The notes under the pieces: model-generated | What the model was told of the DNA's origin: nothing | Database searches by the model: none | What the model saw: the letters and a program-made list of their open reading frames with translations, nothing else | Position numbers and translations under genes: made by a program | Shown here: one piece after another, positions 1-8,743 of the stretch | Layout of the letters: every line of letters starts with the position of its first letter | How positions within the stretch are numbered: the stretch's first letter is position 1 | Assembly: GCF_006716905.1 (NCBI RefSeq) | Contig: NZ_VFPV01000002.1 | Coordinates: 434,001 to 498,000, forward strand | DNA length: 64,000 nucleotides | Direction: 5' to 3' | Origin: Acidovorax temperans | GTDB lineage: Bacteria > Pseudomonadota > Gammaproteobacteria > Burkholderiales > Burkholderiaceae_C

Positions 1-2
1 TG

Positions 3-53
3 AGCACGCACGAGGCTTTTGCCGATGTGGCGCAGAGACACCAAGCGGGCTGA
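3..53 (+). CDS. C-terminal end of a gene entering from the left
   Basis: An open frame enters from the left edge and ends with TGA at 51-53, coding for a tail that ends in DVAQRHQAG. Too little is visible to identify it. The reading frame is inferred only from being open to the window edge, so it may be a chance frame. Confidence 0.2.
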   Translation, partial: STHEAFADVAQRHQAG

Positions 54-60
54 ATTTTTA

Positions 61-125
61 GATGAAATAAGGCTCTGGCGCTTGATGGGTAAGCGCGAGA
101 AGCTATCAAAATGATAGCTTTTGAT
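61..125. repeat. Dispersed palindromic intergenic repeat with a strong hairpin
   Basis: AT-rich intergenic palindrome. It contains a TGGCGCTT...AAGCGCGAG pair and, at 100-120, a perfect 9-bp stem (AAGCTATCA / TGATAGCTT) with a 3-nt loop. Related AGCGCTT-type palindromes occur at 19,075-19,115 and 26,705-26,812. The hairpin is followed by TTTGATG and could end transcription of the gene entering from the left. The rest of 54-213 shows no gene. Confidence 0.5.
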
Positions 126-213
126 GACTATCAGTTGTACTGGAGAGCCGCAGCAGGCGTGAGGGTCGTTTCGGCCGATACTCTAGCCCCGCGCACATTC
201 CCGCTGCTTTGCC

Positions 214-942
214 ATGACCGACTTGCTTGCCCCTGCCAACGAAGCCCCCACTCAGCTCACCTCTGCCAACCCTGCCGATTGGCCTGTGTCCCTTGGCTGG
301 CAGCCGTTGGTGGATGAGTTTTTTGGTGGACCGGTGGGGCAAAAGCTGCTGGCTTTCTTGCAAAGCCGCATGGATGCAGGCGCCAGCATCTTCCCACCCC
401 GCCCGCTGCGCGCCTTGGAGCTGACGCCGCCCGATGCCGTGCGCGTGGTCATCCTGGGGCAAGACCCCTATCACGGGCGTGGGCAGGCCGAAGGGCTGGC
501 CTTTTCGGTAGCGCCCGGCGTGCGCCTGCCGCCCTCGCTACAAAACATCTTCAAGGAAATGCAGCGCGATCTGGGCGTGCCGTTTCCGCCCTTTCCCAAT
601 CCTGGTGGCAGCCTGGTGAAGTGGGCGCAAAACGGGGTGCTGCTGCTCAACACCTGCCTCACCGTGGAAGAGGGTCAAGCCGCCAGCCACGCCGGCAAGG
701 GCTGGGAGCTGCTGACCGATGCCGTCATCCGCCATGTGGCTGAAGGTGATCGCCCGGTGGTTTTCATGCTGTGGGGCTCGCACGCACAGTCCAAACGCGC
801 CTTCATCCCGCAGGGCCGGGGGCACCTCGTGCTCACATCCAACCACCCCTCGCCTCTGTCGGCCTTGCGGCCACCCGTGCCCTTCATTGGCAATGGCCAT
901 TTCGGCCATGCGCGCGCGTTCCGGGAGCGGAACCAGGGCTGA
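214..942 (+). CDS. ung: Uracil-DNA glycosylase (family 1)
   Basis: Removes uracil from DNA by cutting the N-glycosidic bond, starting base excision repair. The 242-residue product has the family-1 water-activating motif GQDPYHG (about residues 82-88, catalytic Asp84) and the C-terminal motif HPSPLS (from His211) that inserts into the minor groove. Length fits the family, with a short Pro/Ala-rich N-terminal extension. The ATG at 214 is the first in frame, though no strong ribosome binding site precedes it. It stands alone; the next gene is convergent, 38 bp away. Confidence 0.96.
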   Translation: MTDLLAPANEAPTQLTSANPADWPVSLGWQPLVDEFFGGPVGQKLLAFLQSRMDAGASIFPPRPLRALELTPPDAVRVVILGQDPYHGRGQAEGLAFSVAPGVRLPPSLQNIFKEMQRDLGVPFPPFPNPGGSLVKWAQNGVLLLNTCLTVEEGQAASHAGKGWELLTDAVIRHVAEGDRPVVFMLWGSHAQSKRAFIPQGRGHLVLTSNHPSPLSALRPPVPFIGNGHFGHARAFRERNQG

Positions 943-979
943 GGCGCTGCCCCACACCTTCACCGCGCTGGAGGGGGGC

Positions 980-1570
980 TTATTCCTCGGCCTTGGGTGC
1001 CAAGGGCGCCGCAGGCGACTCGCAGCCCGCAGCCTGCCCCAGCCCCTTGAGGTAGCTGCGCCGGATGGTGCCCGCTGTGATGGAGGCTTCCACCTCGCGG
1101 CTGTACTTCTCGGCGCCCGTCAGTTTGCGCACCCAGCTGCGCATGGGCACAACGTCTTCTGCTGCGCCTCTCACGGCGCCGATGGCTCCCTTCTTCGCTG
1201 CACCTGTACCCCGCTCAATCAGACTGGGGTTGGTTGAGGTGGAAGGGGTGTCCAGATCGGCCCCCAGCACCGCATCCAGTGACCGCACCTGCTCTGCCAG
1301 CGCTTGGCAGCTGCGGTCGGTCGGCAGGGCGTAAGGGGCTTGGCGGGCTGCCGCCAGCTGCGGCGGAATGTTTGCCTTCACCAGATTCAGGTCTGACAGC
1401 GGAGACGTGATGGCACGGCCCACCTCCGATGCTGTATCGGAAGACTGTGGCGCGGCATGCGCTGTGCCTGCGGCTGCCTTGGTGTTCTTGTCAGTCGGGT
1501 TGGCGGCGCAGCCCCCGAGCAGCAGAACACAGGAAAGCGCCACGGGGTGGAGGGAGAGGGTTTTTCTCAT
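980..1570 (-). CDS. Small predicted lipoprotein of unknown function
   Basis: I do not recognise a family. The ATG at 1570 is chosen because it gives a clear lipoprotein signal: MRKTLS, a hydrophobic stretch, and the lipobox LLGGC about 20 residues in. An upstream in-frame start (1672) would bury this signal. The mature protein (about 175 residues) is Ala-rich and mostly polar. It has a GTGAAKKGAIGAVRGAAED segment typical of small glycine-zipper-like stretches, and conserved-looking cysteines near QAAGCES at the C terminus. Probably anchored in the outer membrane facing the periplasm; role unknown. Confidence 0.7.
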   Translation of the reverse strand: MRKTLSLHPVALSCVLLLGGCAANPTDKNTKAAAGTAHAAPQSSDTASEVGRAITSPLSDLNLVKANIPPQLAAARQAPYALPTDRSCQALAEQVRSLDAVLGADLDTPSTSTNPSLIERGTGAAKKGAIGAVRGAAEDVVPMRSWVRKLTGAEKYSREVEASITAGTIRRSYLKGLGQAAGCESPAAPLAPKAEE

Positions 1571-1723
1571 GAGGGAAGGTCTTGCAACGTGTGCCAGCTC
1601 AAATGTGTGCTGGTCAGTCGCGGCGAGTGTAGGCCCGGTGTGTTGTGCCTTGCCCCTCTTGATGACATCCAATCCTAAACAGGTGTGACGATTTGCTCGG
1701 CGTGGCGGTGCCAGGTCGTTGGA

Positions 1724-2869
1724 TCAGTTGGCGGCCTTGGCGCGCTCCAGCAGCATCGCATCCCCATAGCTGAAAAAGCGGTAGCGCTGGGCAATGGCGT
1801 GGCGGTACAGGCCCATGATGTGGGCGTAGCCTGCAAAGGCGCTCACCAGCATCATCAGGGTGCTTTTGGGCAGGTGGAAGTTGGTGATCAGCACGTCCAC
1901 CACCTTGAAGCTGAACCCTGGGGTGATGAAGATGTTGGTGTCACCCGTGGTCTTGCCGCTTTGGGCCCACGATTCCAGCGTGCGCACGGTGGTGGTGCCC
2001 ACAGCTACCACGCGGCCACCGCGCTGGCGGCAGCGCTCCAGGGCAGCCAGGGTGGCCAGGGGCACTTCGTACCACTCGCTGTGCATCTGGTGTTCGGCCA
2101 GGTTCTCCGTTTTGACCGGTTGGAAGGTGCCTGCGCCCACGTGCAGGGTGACGCTGGCGCGCTCGATGCCGCGCGACTGCAGCTCGGCCAGCACGCCTTC
2201 GTCAAAGTGCAGCGCGGCGGTGGGGGCAGCAACGGCGCCGGGGTTGCGGGCAAACACGGTTTGGTAGCGCTGGCTGTCTTCCGCCTCGTCAGGGTCGTGG
2301 TCGGTGTTTTGCTGGCGTTCGATGTAGGGCGGCAGCGGCAGGTGGCCGTGGCGGTCCATCAACTCCCACGGCGTCTCGCCTGCGGGGCCTTGCAAGGCAA
2401 AGCGGAACAGCGGGCCGTCTTCGGTGGGCCAGCGGCCCAGCAGCCTGGCATCAAAGCCGCCCGCGTGGCGGCCGCCGGCCATGTGCACGGTGCTGCCGGG
2501 CAGGGGCTTTTTGCTGACCTTCATGTGGGCTACCACTTCATTCCCTGCGCTTCCAGCTTCGGCGGGCAGGACGCGCTCGATCAGCAACTCCAGCTTGCCG
2601 CCACTGGCCTTCTCGCCAAAGATGCGGGCCTTGACGACGCGGGTGTCGTTGAAGACGAGCAGATCGCCTTCGCGCAGCAGGCCGGGCAGTTCACGGAAGA
2701 TACGGTCTGCGGGCGCCATGGCGCGGCCGTCGAGCAGGCGCGATGCGCTGCGCTCGGGGGCGGGGTGCTGTGCGATGAGTTCGGGAGGCAGCGAGAAGTC
2801 GAAGTCGCTGAGGGTGTAGGCGTGTGGTGCCAGGGGTGCGCCAGGGGCGGAGAGCGAAAGATCGGTCAT
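1724..2869 (-). CDS. queA: S-adenosylmethionine:tRNA ribosyltransferase-isomerase
   Basis: Transfers and isomerises the ribosyl moiety of SAM onto 7-aminomethyl-deazaguanine in tRNA, giving epoxyqueuosine (queuosine pathway). Family hallmarks are the N-terminal [42 protein letters not shown] and, near the end, [19 protein letters not shown]. The ATG at 2869 gives 381 residues, close to the family length; the frame stays open to 3136 but that part is not QueA-like. It is downstream of, and co-directional with, pfkB, with 80 bp between them. Confidence 0.95.
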   Translation of the reverse strand: MTDLSLSAPGAPLAPHAYTLSDFDFSLPPELIAQHPAPERSASRLLDGRAMAPADRIFRELPGLLREGDLLVFNDTRVVKARIFGEKASGGKLELLIERVLPAEAGSAGNEVVAHMKVSKKPLPGSTVHMAGGRHAGGFDARLLGRWPTEDGPLFRFALQGPAGETPWELMDRHGHLPLPPYIERQQNTDHDPDEAEDSQRYQTVFARNPGAVAAPTAALHFDEGVLAELQSRGIERASVTLHVGAGTFQPVKTENLAEHQMHSEWYEVPLATLAALERCRQRGGRVVAVGTTTVRTLESWAQSGKTTGDTNIFITPGFSFKVVDVLITNFHLPKSTLMMLVSAFAGYAHIMGLYRHAIAQRYRFFSYGDAMLLERAKAAN

Positions 2870-2949
2870 GAGCTTGAGGGCCGAACGGGCCCGTGCCAAG
2901 TGAAAAAGGGCGCTATTGTCCCACGCCCCGATGCGCTCGGTGGGGCGGT

Positions 2950-3918
2950 TCAGCGGGCCACAGTGATCACCTGCGGCACGGGCACCTGGGCGTGCAGGCG
3001 GTGGATGTCTGCGGCCTGGGCCAGCGCGGTGCCGGGCGACAGCAAGGCGGCTGCCCCGGCAGCCACGCCCCAGCGCAGGGCCTCGGGCGGTGTGTCGCCA
3101 TGTTCCAGCGCCCAGACCAAGGCAGCCAAAAAGCAATCGCCCGCCCCCGTGGTGCCGGTGGTGGCTGGCACCTCAAGCGCTGGTGCGTGCCATACGCCGT
3201 CGGGTTGGGCCAGCACGGCGCCTTGCTCACCCATGGAAACGGCCACCGTGCTGGCAGCGCCTTGCTGCACCAGGGTGAACGCGGCGTCACCGCATTCCTG
3301 CACGGTGTTCAGCGGCTGTTGCAGCAAGTCGCGCAACTCGCGCAGGCTGGGCTTGACGAGCGCCACTCCCACTTCCAGCGCTGCCGCCAGCGCGGCGCCC
3401 GAGGTGTCGAGCGCAAGAGGTACTCCTTGCTGTTGGGCTGCGTGGGCCAGTTGCGCATAAAAGTCGTGCGGCATTCCGGGCGGCAGGCTGCCGCTGGCGA
3501 TGATCCACCGGGCGGGTTGCGAACCCGGCTCTGCGGTTGGCAGCAGGGCCTCTAGCAGGGCTTGGGATTGTGTGGAGTCCACCGTGGGGCCTGGCAGCAC
3601 GAAACGAAACTCCTGGCCAGTGCGGGTCTCCAGCACCGACATGTTTTCACGGGTATCGCCAGCGATGGGGTGCATCTGGCATACCACCCCTTCTTGCTGC
3701 AGCAGCGCTTGCAGTTGCGCGCCTGCAGGGCCGCCCACCAGGGCCCGTGCCTCTACCGCAGCGCCCAGGCGGTGCAGCACCCGGGCCACATTGATGCCGC
3801 CCCCGCCGGGGTAGCGCTGCACCGTGCCGCACCGCAGCTTGTGGGTGGGTAGCACCTGCTCGGTGCTGGTGGCAATGTCCAGTGCGGGGTTGGGGGTGAG
3901 TGTCAGAAAAGAGGTCAT
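2950..3918 (-). CDS. pfkB: PfkB-family hexose-phosphate kinase (6-phosphofructokinase II type)
   Basis: Ribokinase/PfkB-fold sugar kinase of 322 residues. Visible signatures are [10 protein letters not shown] near residue 38 (PfkB signature 1 region), FVLPGPTVD, and the C-terminal [13 protein letters not shown] (signature 2: anion hole and catalytic Asp). The KLRC...[10 protein letters not shown] and RFVLPG segments resemble E. coli PfkB more than FruK, so ATP-dependent fructose-6-phosphate phosphorylation is the best guess. 1-Phosphofructokinase or tagatose-6-phosphate kinase activity cannot be excluded. The ATG at 3918 is preceded by no other gene in the same operon. Confidence 0.82.
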   Translation of the reverse strand: MTSFLTLTPNPALDIATSTEQVLPTHKLRCGTVQRYPGGGGINVARVLHRLGAAVEARALVGGPAGAQLQALLQQEGVVCQMHPIAGDTRENMSVLETRTGQEFRFVLPGPTVDSTQSQALLEALLPTAEPGSQPARWIIASGSLPPGMPHDFYAQLAHAAQQQGVPLALDTSGAALAAALEVGVALVKPSLRELRDLLQQPLNTVQECGDAAFTLVQQGAASTVAVSMGEQGAVLAQPDGVWHAPALEVPATTGTTGAGDCFLAALVWALEHGDTPPEALRWGVAAGAAALLSPGTALAQAADIHRLHAQVPVPQVITVAR

Positions 3919-4006
3919 ATCGCGGCGCGTGGGTGGCGTCAGGTGACTGGCCTTCGGTGGTGCAGCGGCGTGCCGAAGGCGCTGGGGTAGGGGCTGCCCG
4001 TGGGGG

Positions 4007-5287
4007 TTACCAGGGGCGCTCTGGCAGGCCCGACCACAACTCGTTGAGGTCTGGAAACCGCCATTTGTCAGGGTCTTCGCGGGCGACGATTTTTTCGTTG
4101 CAGCCCGGTTCGGCCAGGTTCACCACTTCAGGGGGGATGCGCAGGTCTGACTTGGTGGAGAAGAACACCTTCACGCGCGGCGAGGTGAGGGACTTTTCGC
4201 CTTGCTCTGTCACCACGCCAATGCGGCCGGACGACAGCCGCACGAGCGAGCCCACGGGGTAGATGCCGATGCTCTTGACGAAGGCCTGGAACAGGCGCGG
4301 GTCGAAGTGCCCCTTCGTCCACTCGGCCATGCGGCGAATGGATTCGGAAGGATCCCAGCCGCGCTTGTAAGGGCGGTCCGATGTGATGGCGTCGTACACG
4401 TCGCAGATGGCCGTCATGCGCGCGATCAGCGAGATTTGCTCCCCCTGCAGCTTGTCGGGGTAGCCTGTGCCGTCCATTTTTTCGTGGTGGTGCAGGCAGG
4501 CGTCGAGCACCGAGTCTTCGACATTGCCGCCTTCCTTGAGCAGGTTGTAGCCCTCGACCGGGTGGCTCTTGACCACCGCGAACTCGCTGTCGGTGAGCTT
4601 GCCAGGCTTGTTCAGAACGGGCAGCGGGATGGCGGCCTTGCCCAGGTCGTGCAGCAGGCCGGCCATGCCGGCGCTGCGGGTGTGTTCTTCGCTCAGACCA
4701 ATCTGCTTGGCCAGGGCCACCATCATGGCGCACACGGCCACGGAATGCATATAGGTGTAGTCGTCGGCAGTTTTCAGGCGGGCCAGGCTGATGAGTGCGC
4801 CGGGGTTGCGTCTGACGGAGTCCGAAATCTCTTCCACCAGGCTTTGCGCGTTGGCCGCGTCCACCACCTTGCCCATGCGCGCTTCGTTGAACATCGAAAC
4901 GACGGCGCGTTTGGATTCGCTGCAAATGGAGGCCGCCAGTTGGATTTCATCTTGCATCGACGTGGGTCCGCGGCCCCGACGAGGCAACGCAGGGCGCGGC
5001 GGCTCTTCGATGACGATGGCCGGCATGTCTTCCAGCTGGGCAAACTCTGAGTCGATCTGTAGGTCAGCCTCTTCGCGGGACACGGAGCTCACTCCTGCCG
5101 CCACATCCAGCCCCTTGGAGGTGTCGATCCACACCTCATCGATCGCGGTGGCCTGGATGCGCTCCAGGTCCTTGGGATCCTTCAGGACGAACTTTGCACG
5201 CCAGAACGGGTGCTCCATCCAAGAGCCGCAGAATTCGTGCAGGTACATGCCCAGGATGAGATTTTTGGTACTGATTCGCTTGAGCAT
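4007..5287 (-). CDS. HD-GYP domain cyclic-di-GMP phosphodiesterase with DUF3391 N terminus
   Basis: Predicted to hydrolyse cyclic di-GMP. The 426-residue protein begins with a DUF3391-type domain (about residues 1-110; motifs LILGMYLHEF and DEVWIDTSKG). A central HD-GYP domain follows, with HSVAVCAMMVALA, LLHDLGKAAIP (the HD metal ligands), HHHEKMDGTGYP (the GYP variant) and ICDVYDAITSDRPYK. The C-terminal tail holds a VGSLVRLSSGRIGVV beta segment. No membrane segment is seen, so it should be cytoplasmic. It is a single gene, divergent from recG. Confidence 0.92.
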   Translation of the reverse strand: MLKRISTKNLILGMYLHEFCGSWMEHPFWRAKFVLKDPKDLERIQATAIDEVWIDTSKGLDVAAGVSSVSREEADLQIDSEFAQLEDMPAIVIEEPPRPALPRRGRGPTSMQDEIQLAASICSESKRAVVSMFNEARMGKVVDAANAQSLVEEISDSVRRNPGALISLARLKTADDYTYMHSVAVCAMMVALAKQIGLSEEHTRSAGMAGLLHDLGKAAIPLPVLNKPGKLTDSEFAVVKSHPVEGYNLLKEGGNVEDSVLDACLHHHEKMDGTGYPDKLQGEQISLIARMTAICDVYDAITSDRPYKRGWDPSESIRRMAEWTKGHFDPRLFQAFVKSIGIYPVGSLVRLSSGRIGVVTEQGEKSLTSPRVKVFFSTKSDLRIPPEVVNLAEPGCNEKIVAREDPDKWRFPDLNELWSGLPERPW

Positions 5288-5387
5288 GACAACTATCCAG
5301 AACGCAAACTAACGCAATCACAGGGGCCGGGGCTTTATCCATGTTAGCCTTTTCGCCCCGCTTCGCCCCCTCCATTGTCCTCCCACT

Positions 5388-7517
5388 TTGAAGAAAATGC
5401 CCGCAGTTTCGAGGCCCGCCGCCCCGGCCGCCCCCAGTGCTGCCCAAAAAGCCCTGCAAAAGATGGGGCTGCGCCGCGATATCGACCTGGCTTTGCACCT
5501 GCCGCTGCGCTACGAGGACGAAACCCGCATCACCCCCCTGGCCAGCGCCCGCGACGGGCAGACGGTGCAGATCGAGGCCACCGTGACGGCCTGCGAGGTG
5601 CAGCTGCGCCCGCGCCGCCAGCTGCTGGTGCAGGTGGAAGACGCCACAGGCAGTTGCGAGCTGCGGTTTTTCAGCTTCTACCCCTCGCACCAGAAGACCA
5701 TGGCGGTGGGCAACCGCCTGCGCATTCGGGGCGAGGTCAAGGGGGGCTTCTGGGGGCGGCAGATGCTGCACCCGGCGTTCCGGCTGGCGGGGGGCGAATT
5801 ACCCGCAGCCCTCACGCCCGTTTACCCCACCACCGCCGGGCTGCCCCAGCCGTATCTGCGGCGCGCCGTGGTCAGTGCCCTGGGGCGTGTGGATTTATCA
5901 GACACCCTGCCGCCGGGGGTGGAGCCTCCTCATGCCATGTATCAAGGCCAAAATGGCCTCCAGCGCTCGTGGGGATTGCGCGAGGCGCTCACTTTTTTGC
6001 ATCACCCCACGCCGGATGTGGCCCTGTCCACCCTGGAAGACCACAGCCACCCCGCCTGGCAGCGCCTGAAAGCCGAGGAGTTGCTGGCGCAGCAACTCTC
6101 GCAACACCAGTCCCGCCGTGAACGCGACCGGCTGCGCGCCCCGGTGCTGCGCCCCCAGCCTGCGCAAGATGGTGCGCTGCCCTTGCACGAACAGCTCATG
6201 GCCGTGCTGCCGTTCGACCTCACAGCCGCGCAGCGCCGCGTGGGGGAAGAAATCGCGGCCGACCTGGCCCGCCGCGTGCCCATGCACCGGTTGTTGCAGG
6301 GTGATGTGGGCTCGGGCAAAACCATCGTCTCGGCCCTGGCCGCCTGCCTGGCCATGGATGCGGGCTGGCAATGCGCGCTGATGGCGCCCACCGAAATCCT
6401 GGCCGAGCAGCACTTCGCCAAAATGATCGGCTGGCTGGAGCCGCTGCTGGCCGCCCGCGGCCGCAAGGTGGCCTGGCTGGTGGGCAGGCAAAAGAAAAAG
6501 GATCGCACCGTCATGCTGGCGCTGGTCGCCAGCGGCGAGGCTGCGCTGGTCGTGGGCACACACGCCGTGATTCAGGAGCAGGTGCAGTTCAAGAACCTGG
6601 CGCTGGCCATCATCGACGAGCAGCACCGCTTCGGTGTGGTGCAGCGGCTGGCCTTGCGGCAAAAGCTGGCGGCACATGGGATGGAACCCCATATGTTGAT
6701 GATGAGCGCCACGCCCATCCCGCGTACGCTGGCCATGAGCTACTACGCCGATTTGGATGTGTCGGTCATCGACGAGTTGCCGCCAGGGCGCACCCCCATC
6801 GTCACCAAGCTCATTGCTGACAGCCGCAAGGATGAAGTGATCGAACGCATCGGTGCTCAGGTCGAAGCCGGGCGGCAGGTGTACTGGGTGTGCCCGCTGA
6901 TTGAAGAAAGCGAGGCGCTGGATCTGAGCAACGCCACCGCCACGCACGCCGATTTGAGCGAGGCCCTGCCCGGCGTGATGGTGGGCCTGCTGCACTCGCG
7001 CATGCCCACGGCAGAGAAGAAGGCCGTGATGCAGCTTTTTTCCAGCGGCCAGATGGGCGTGCTGGTCAGCACCACGGTGATCGAAGTGGGCGTGGACGTG
7101 CCCAATGCCTCGCTCATGGTCATCGAACACGCCGAGCGTTTTGGCCTGAGCCAGCTGCACCAGCTGCGCGGGCGGGTAGGGCGCGGCGCGGCGGCCTCGG
7201 CCTGCGTGCTGCTGTATTCCACCAACGACAGCGGCCGCGTGGGCGAAACCGCCAAGGAACGCCTGCGTGCCATGGCCGAGACCAACGACGGTTTCGAGAT
7301 TGCGCGGCGCGACCTGGAGATTCGTGGCCCCGGCGAGTTCCTGGGCGCGCGCCAGTCGGGCGATGCGCTGTTGCGATTTGCTGATTTGGCCACCGATACC
7401 CACCTGCTCGAGTGGGCGCGCGAACTGGCCCCGCTGATGCTGGACAAATACCCTGAATTGGCTGCCAAACACGTGGCGCGCTGGTTGGGGGGAAAATCGG
7501 ACTATCTCAAAGCATGA
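5388..7517 (+). CDS. recG: ATP-dependent DNA helicase RecG
   Basis: Branch-migration helicase that reverses stalled forks and processes Holliday junctions. The 709 residues show an N-terminal wedge/OB domain, Walker A GDVGSGKT (about 305-312), the DEQH box IIDEQHRF (about 409), motif III MMSATPIPRTL, and the C-terminal QLRGRVGRG and DGFEIARRDLEIRGPGEFLG motifs. The listed start is a TTG at 5388; an ATG at 5397 three codons later is equally possible. It is followed after 44 bp by oxyR in the same direction. Confidence 0.96.
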   Translation: MKKMPAVSRPAAPAAPSAAQKALQKMGLRRDIDLALHLPLRYEDETRITPLASARDGQTVQIEATVTACEVQLRPRRQLLVQVEDATGSCELRFFSFYPSHQKTMAVGNRLRIRGEVKGGFWGRQMLHPAFRLAGGELPAALTPVYPTTAGLPQPYLRRAVVSALGRVDLSDTLPPGVEPPHAMYQGQNGLQRSWGLREALTFLHHPTPDVALSTLEDHSHPAWQRLKAEELLAQQLSQHQSRRERDRLRAPVLRPQPAQDGALPLHEQLMAVLPFDLTAAQRRVGEEIAADLARRVPMHRLLQGDVGSGKTIVSALAACLAMDAGWQCALMAPTEILAEQHFAKMIGWLEPLLAARGRKVAWLVGRQKKKDRTVMLALVASGEAALVVGTHAVIQEQVQFKNLALAIIDEQHRFGVVQRLALRQKLAAHGMEPHMLMMSATPIPRTLAMSYYADLDVSVIDELPPGRTPIVTKLIADSRKDEVIERIGAQVEAGRQVYWVCPLIEESEALDLSNATATHADLSEALPGVMVGLLHSRMPTAEKKAVMQLFSSGQMGVLVSTTVIEVGVDVPNASLMVIEHAERFGLSQLHQLRGRVGRGAAASACVLLYSTNDSGRVGETAKERLRAMAETNDGFEIARRDLEIRGPGEFLGARQSGDALLRFADLATDTHLLEWARELAPLMLDKYPELAAKHVARWLGGKSDYLKA

Positions 7518-7561
7518 GACCCCGCCCAGCCCCACGCTGACGCGGCCCGCAGGAACACACC

Positions 7562-8527
7562 ATGACCCTCACCGAACTCAAGTACATCGTGGCCGTGGCG
7601 CGCGAGAAGCACTTTGGCCACGCGGCCGATGCCTGCTATGTCTCGCAGCCCACGCTTTCGGTGGCCATCAAGAAGCTGGAAGAAGAGCTGGATGTGAAGC
7701 TCTTTGAACGCAGCGCCGGCGAAGTCACGGTGACTCCGCTGGGTGAGGAAATCGTGCGCCAGGCCCAAAGCGTGCTGGAGCAGGCTGCTGCCATCAAGGA
7801 AATCGCCAAGCGCGGCAAGGACCCGCTGGCCGGGCCGCTGACGCTGGGCGTGATCTACACCATCGGCCCCTACCTGCTGCCCGAGCTGGTGCGCAACGCC
7901 ATCACGCGCACGCCGCAAATGCCGCTGATGCTGCAGGAGAACTTCACCGTCAAGCTGCTGGAGATGCTGCGCACCGGCGAGATCGACTGCGCCATCCTGG
8001 CTGAGCCCTTCCCCGACACCGGGCTGGCCATAGCCCCACTGTACGACGAGCCCTTCATGGCGGCCGTGCCCAGCACGCACCCGCTGGCATCCAAGAAGTC
8101 CGTCACGGCGGCCGAGTTGAAGAACGAAACCATGCTGCTGCTGGGCGCAGGCCATTGCTTTCGCGACCATGTGCTGGAGGTGTGCCCCGAGTTCGCCCGC
8201 TTTGCCAGCAACGCCGAGGGCATCCGCAAGTCGTTCGAGGGCTCGTCGCTGGAGACTATCAAGCACATGGTGGCCGCAGGCATGGGCGTGACGCTGGTGC
8301 CCCGCCTGTCGGTGCCACGCGACGCCCTGCACACGGCGGCGCGCCGCCGCAAGAGCGACGAGAGCTACATCCGCTACCTGCCCATCGAAGAAAAAGACGG
8401 CAGCCCCCCGCCCATGCGCCGGGTGGTGCTGGCATGGCGGCGCAGTTTCACGCGCTATGAGGCCATTGCCGCCCTGCGCAACGCCATTTACGCCTGCGAA
8501 TTGCCGGGTGTGACGCGTCTGTCCTGA
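7562..8527 (+). CDS. oxyR: Hydrogen-peroxide sensor, LysR-type regulator OxyR
   Basis: LysR-type activator of the peroxide response. The 321 residues have the N-terminal winged helix-turn-helix (MTLTELKYIVAVAREKHFGHAA, SQPTLSVAIKKLE). The redox motif GHCFRDHVLEVC places the two cysteines at residues 199 and 208, the positions of the E. coli OxyR disulfide. The ATG at 7562 has GCAGGAACA just upstream as ribosome binding site. Position after recG is common in Burkholderiales. The dps gene 2 kb downstream is a plausible target, though no OxyR box was found. Confidence 0.95.
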   Translation: MTLTELKYIVAVAREKHFGHAADACYVSQPTLSVAIKKLEEELDVKLFERSAGEVTVTPLGEEIVRQAQSVLEQAAAIKEIAKRGKDPLAGPLTLGVIYTIGPYLLPELVRNAITRTPQMPLMLQENFTVKLLEMLRTGEIDCAILAEPFPDTGLAIAPLYDEPFMAAVPSTHPLASKKSVTAAELKNETMLLLGAGHCFRDHVLEVCPEFARFASNAEGIRKSFEGSSLETIKHMVAAGMGVTLVPRLSVPRDALHTAARRRKSDESYIRYLPIEEKDGSPPPMRRVVLAWRRSFTRYEAIAALRNAIYACELPGVTRLS

Positions 8528-8743
8528 ACGTGGGCTGCCCAGGCGGTGGCCCTGCTGCAGCGGCAGGGCAAACGAAATATTTTGTTACTCGCGCCCTGTC
8601 GTTGGGCGGGGCTACACTCGCGCCGCGCTGGCAAAGCATGCCTGGCGTTTGCAATGTTTTTGCATTTCTTCCTCCTCCCGTCCCTGCCGTCGCTGTCCAC
8701 ATGGCGGCGGCAAGTCCGTGACGGCTCCAAAAGAAAGGCTCCC

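Noticed and set aside
1685-3460. A plus-strand open frame of 591 codons opposite queA and pfkB
   Set aside because: Shadow frame in high-GC DNA; low-complexity composition, no motif, and both opposite genes are clear.
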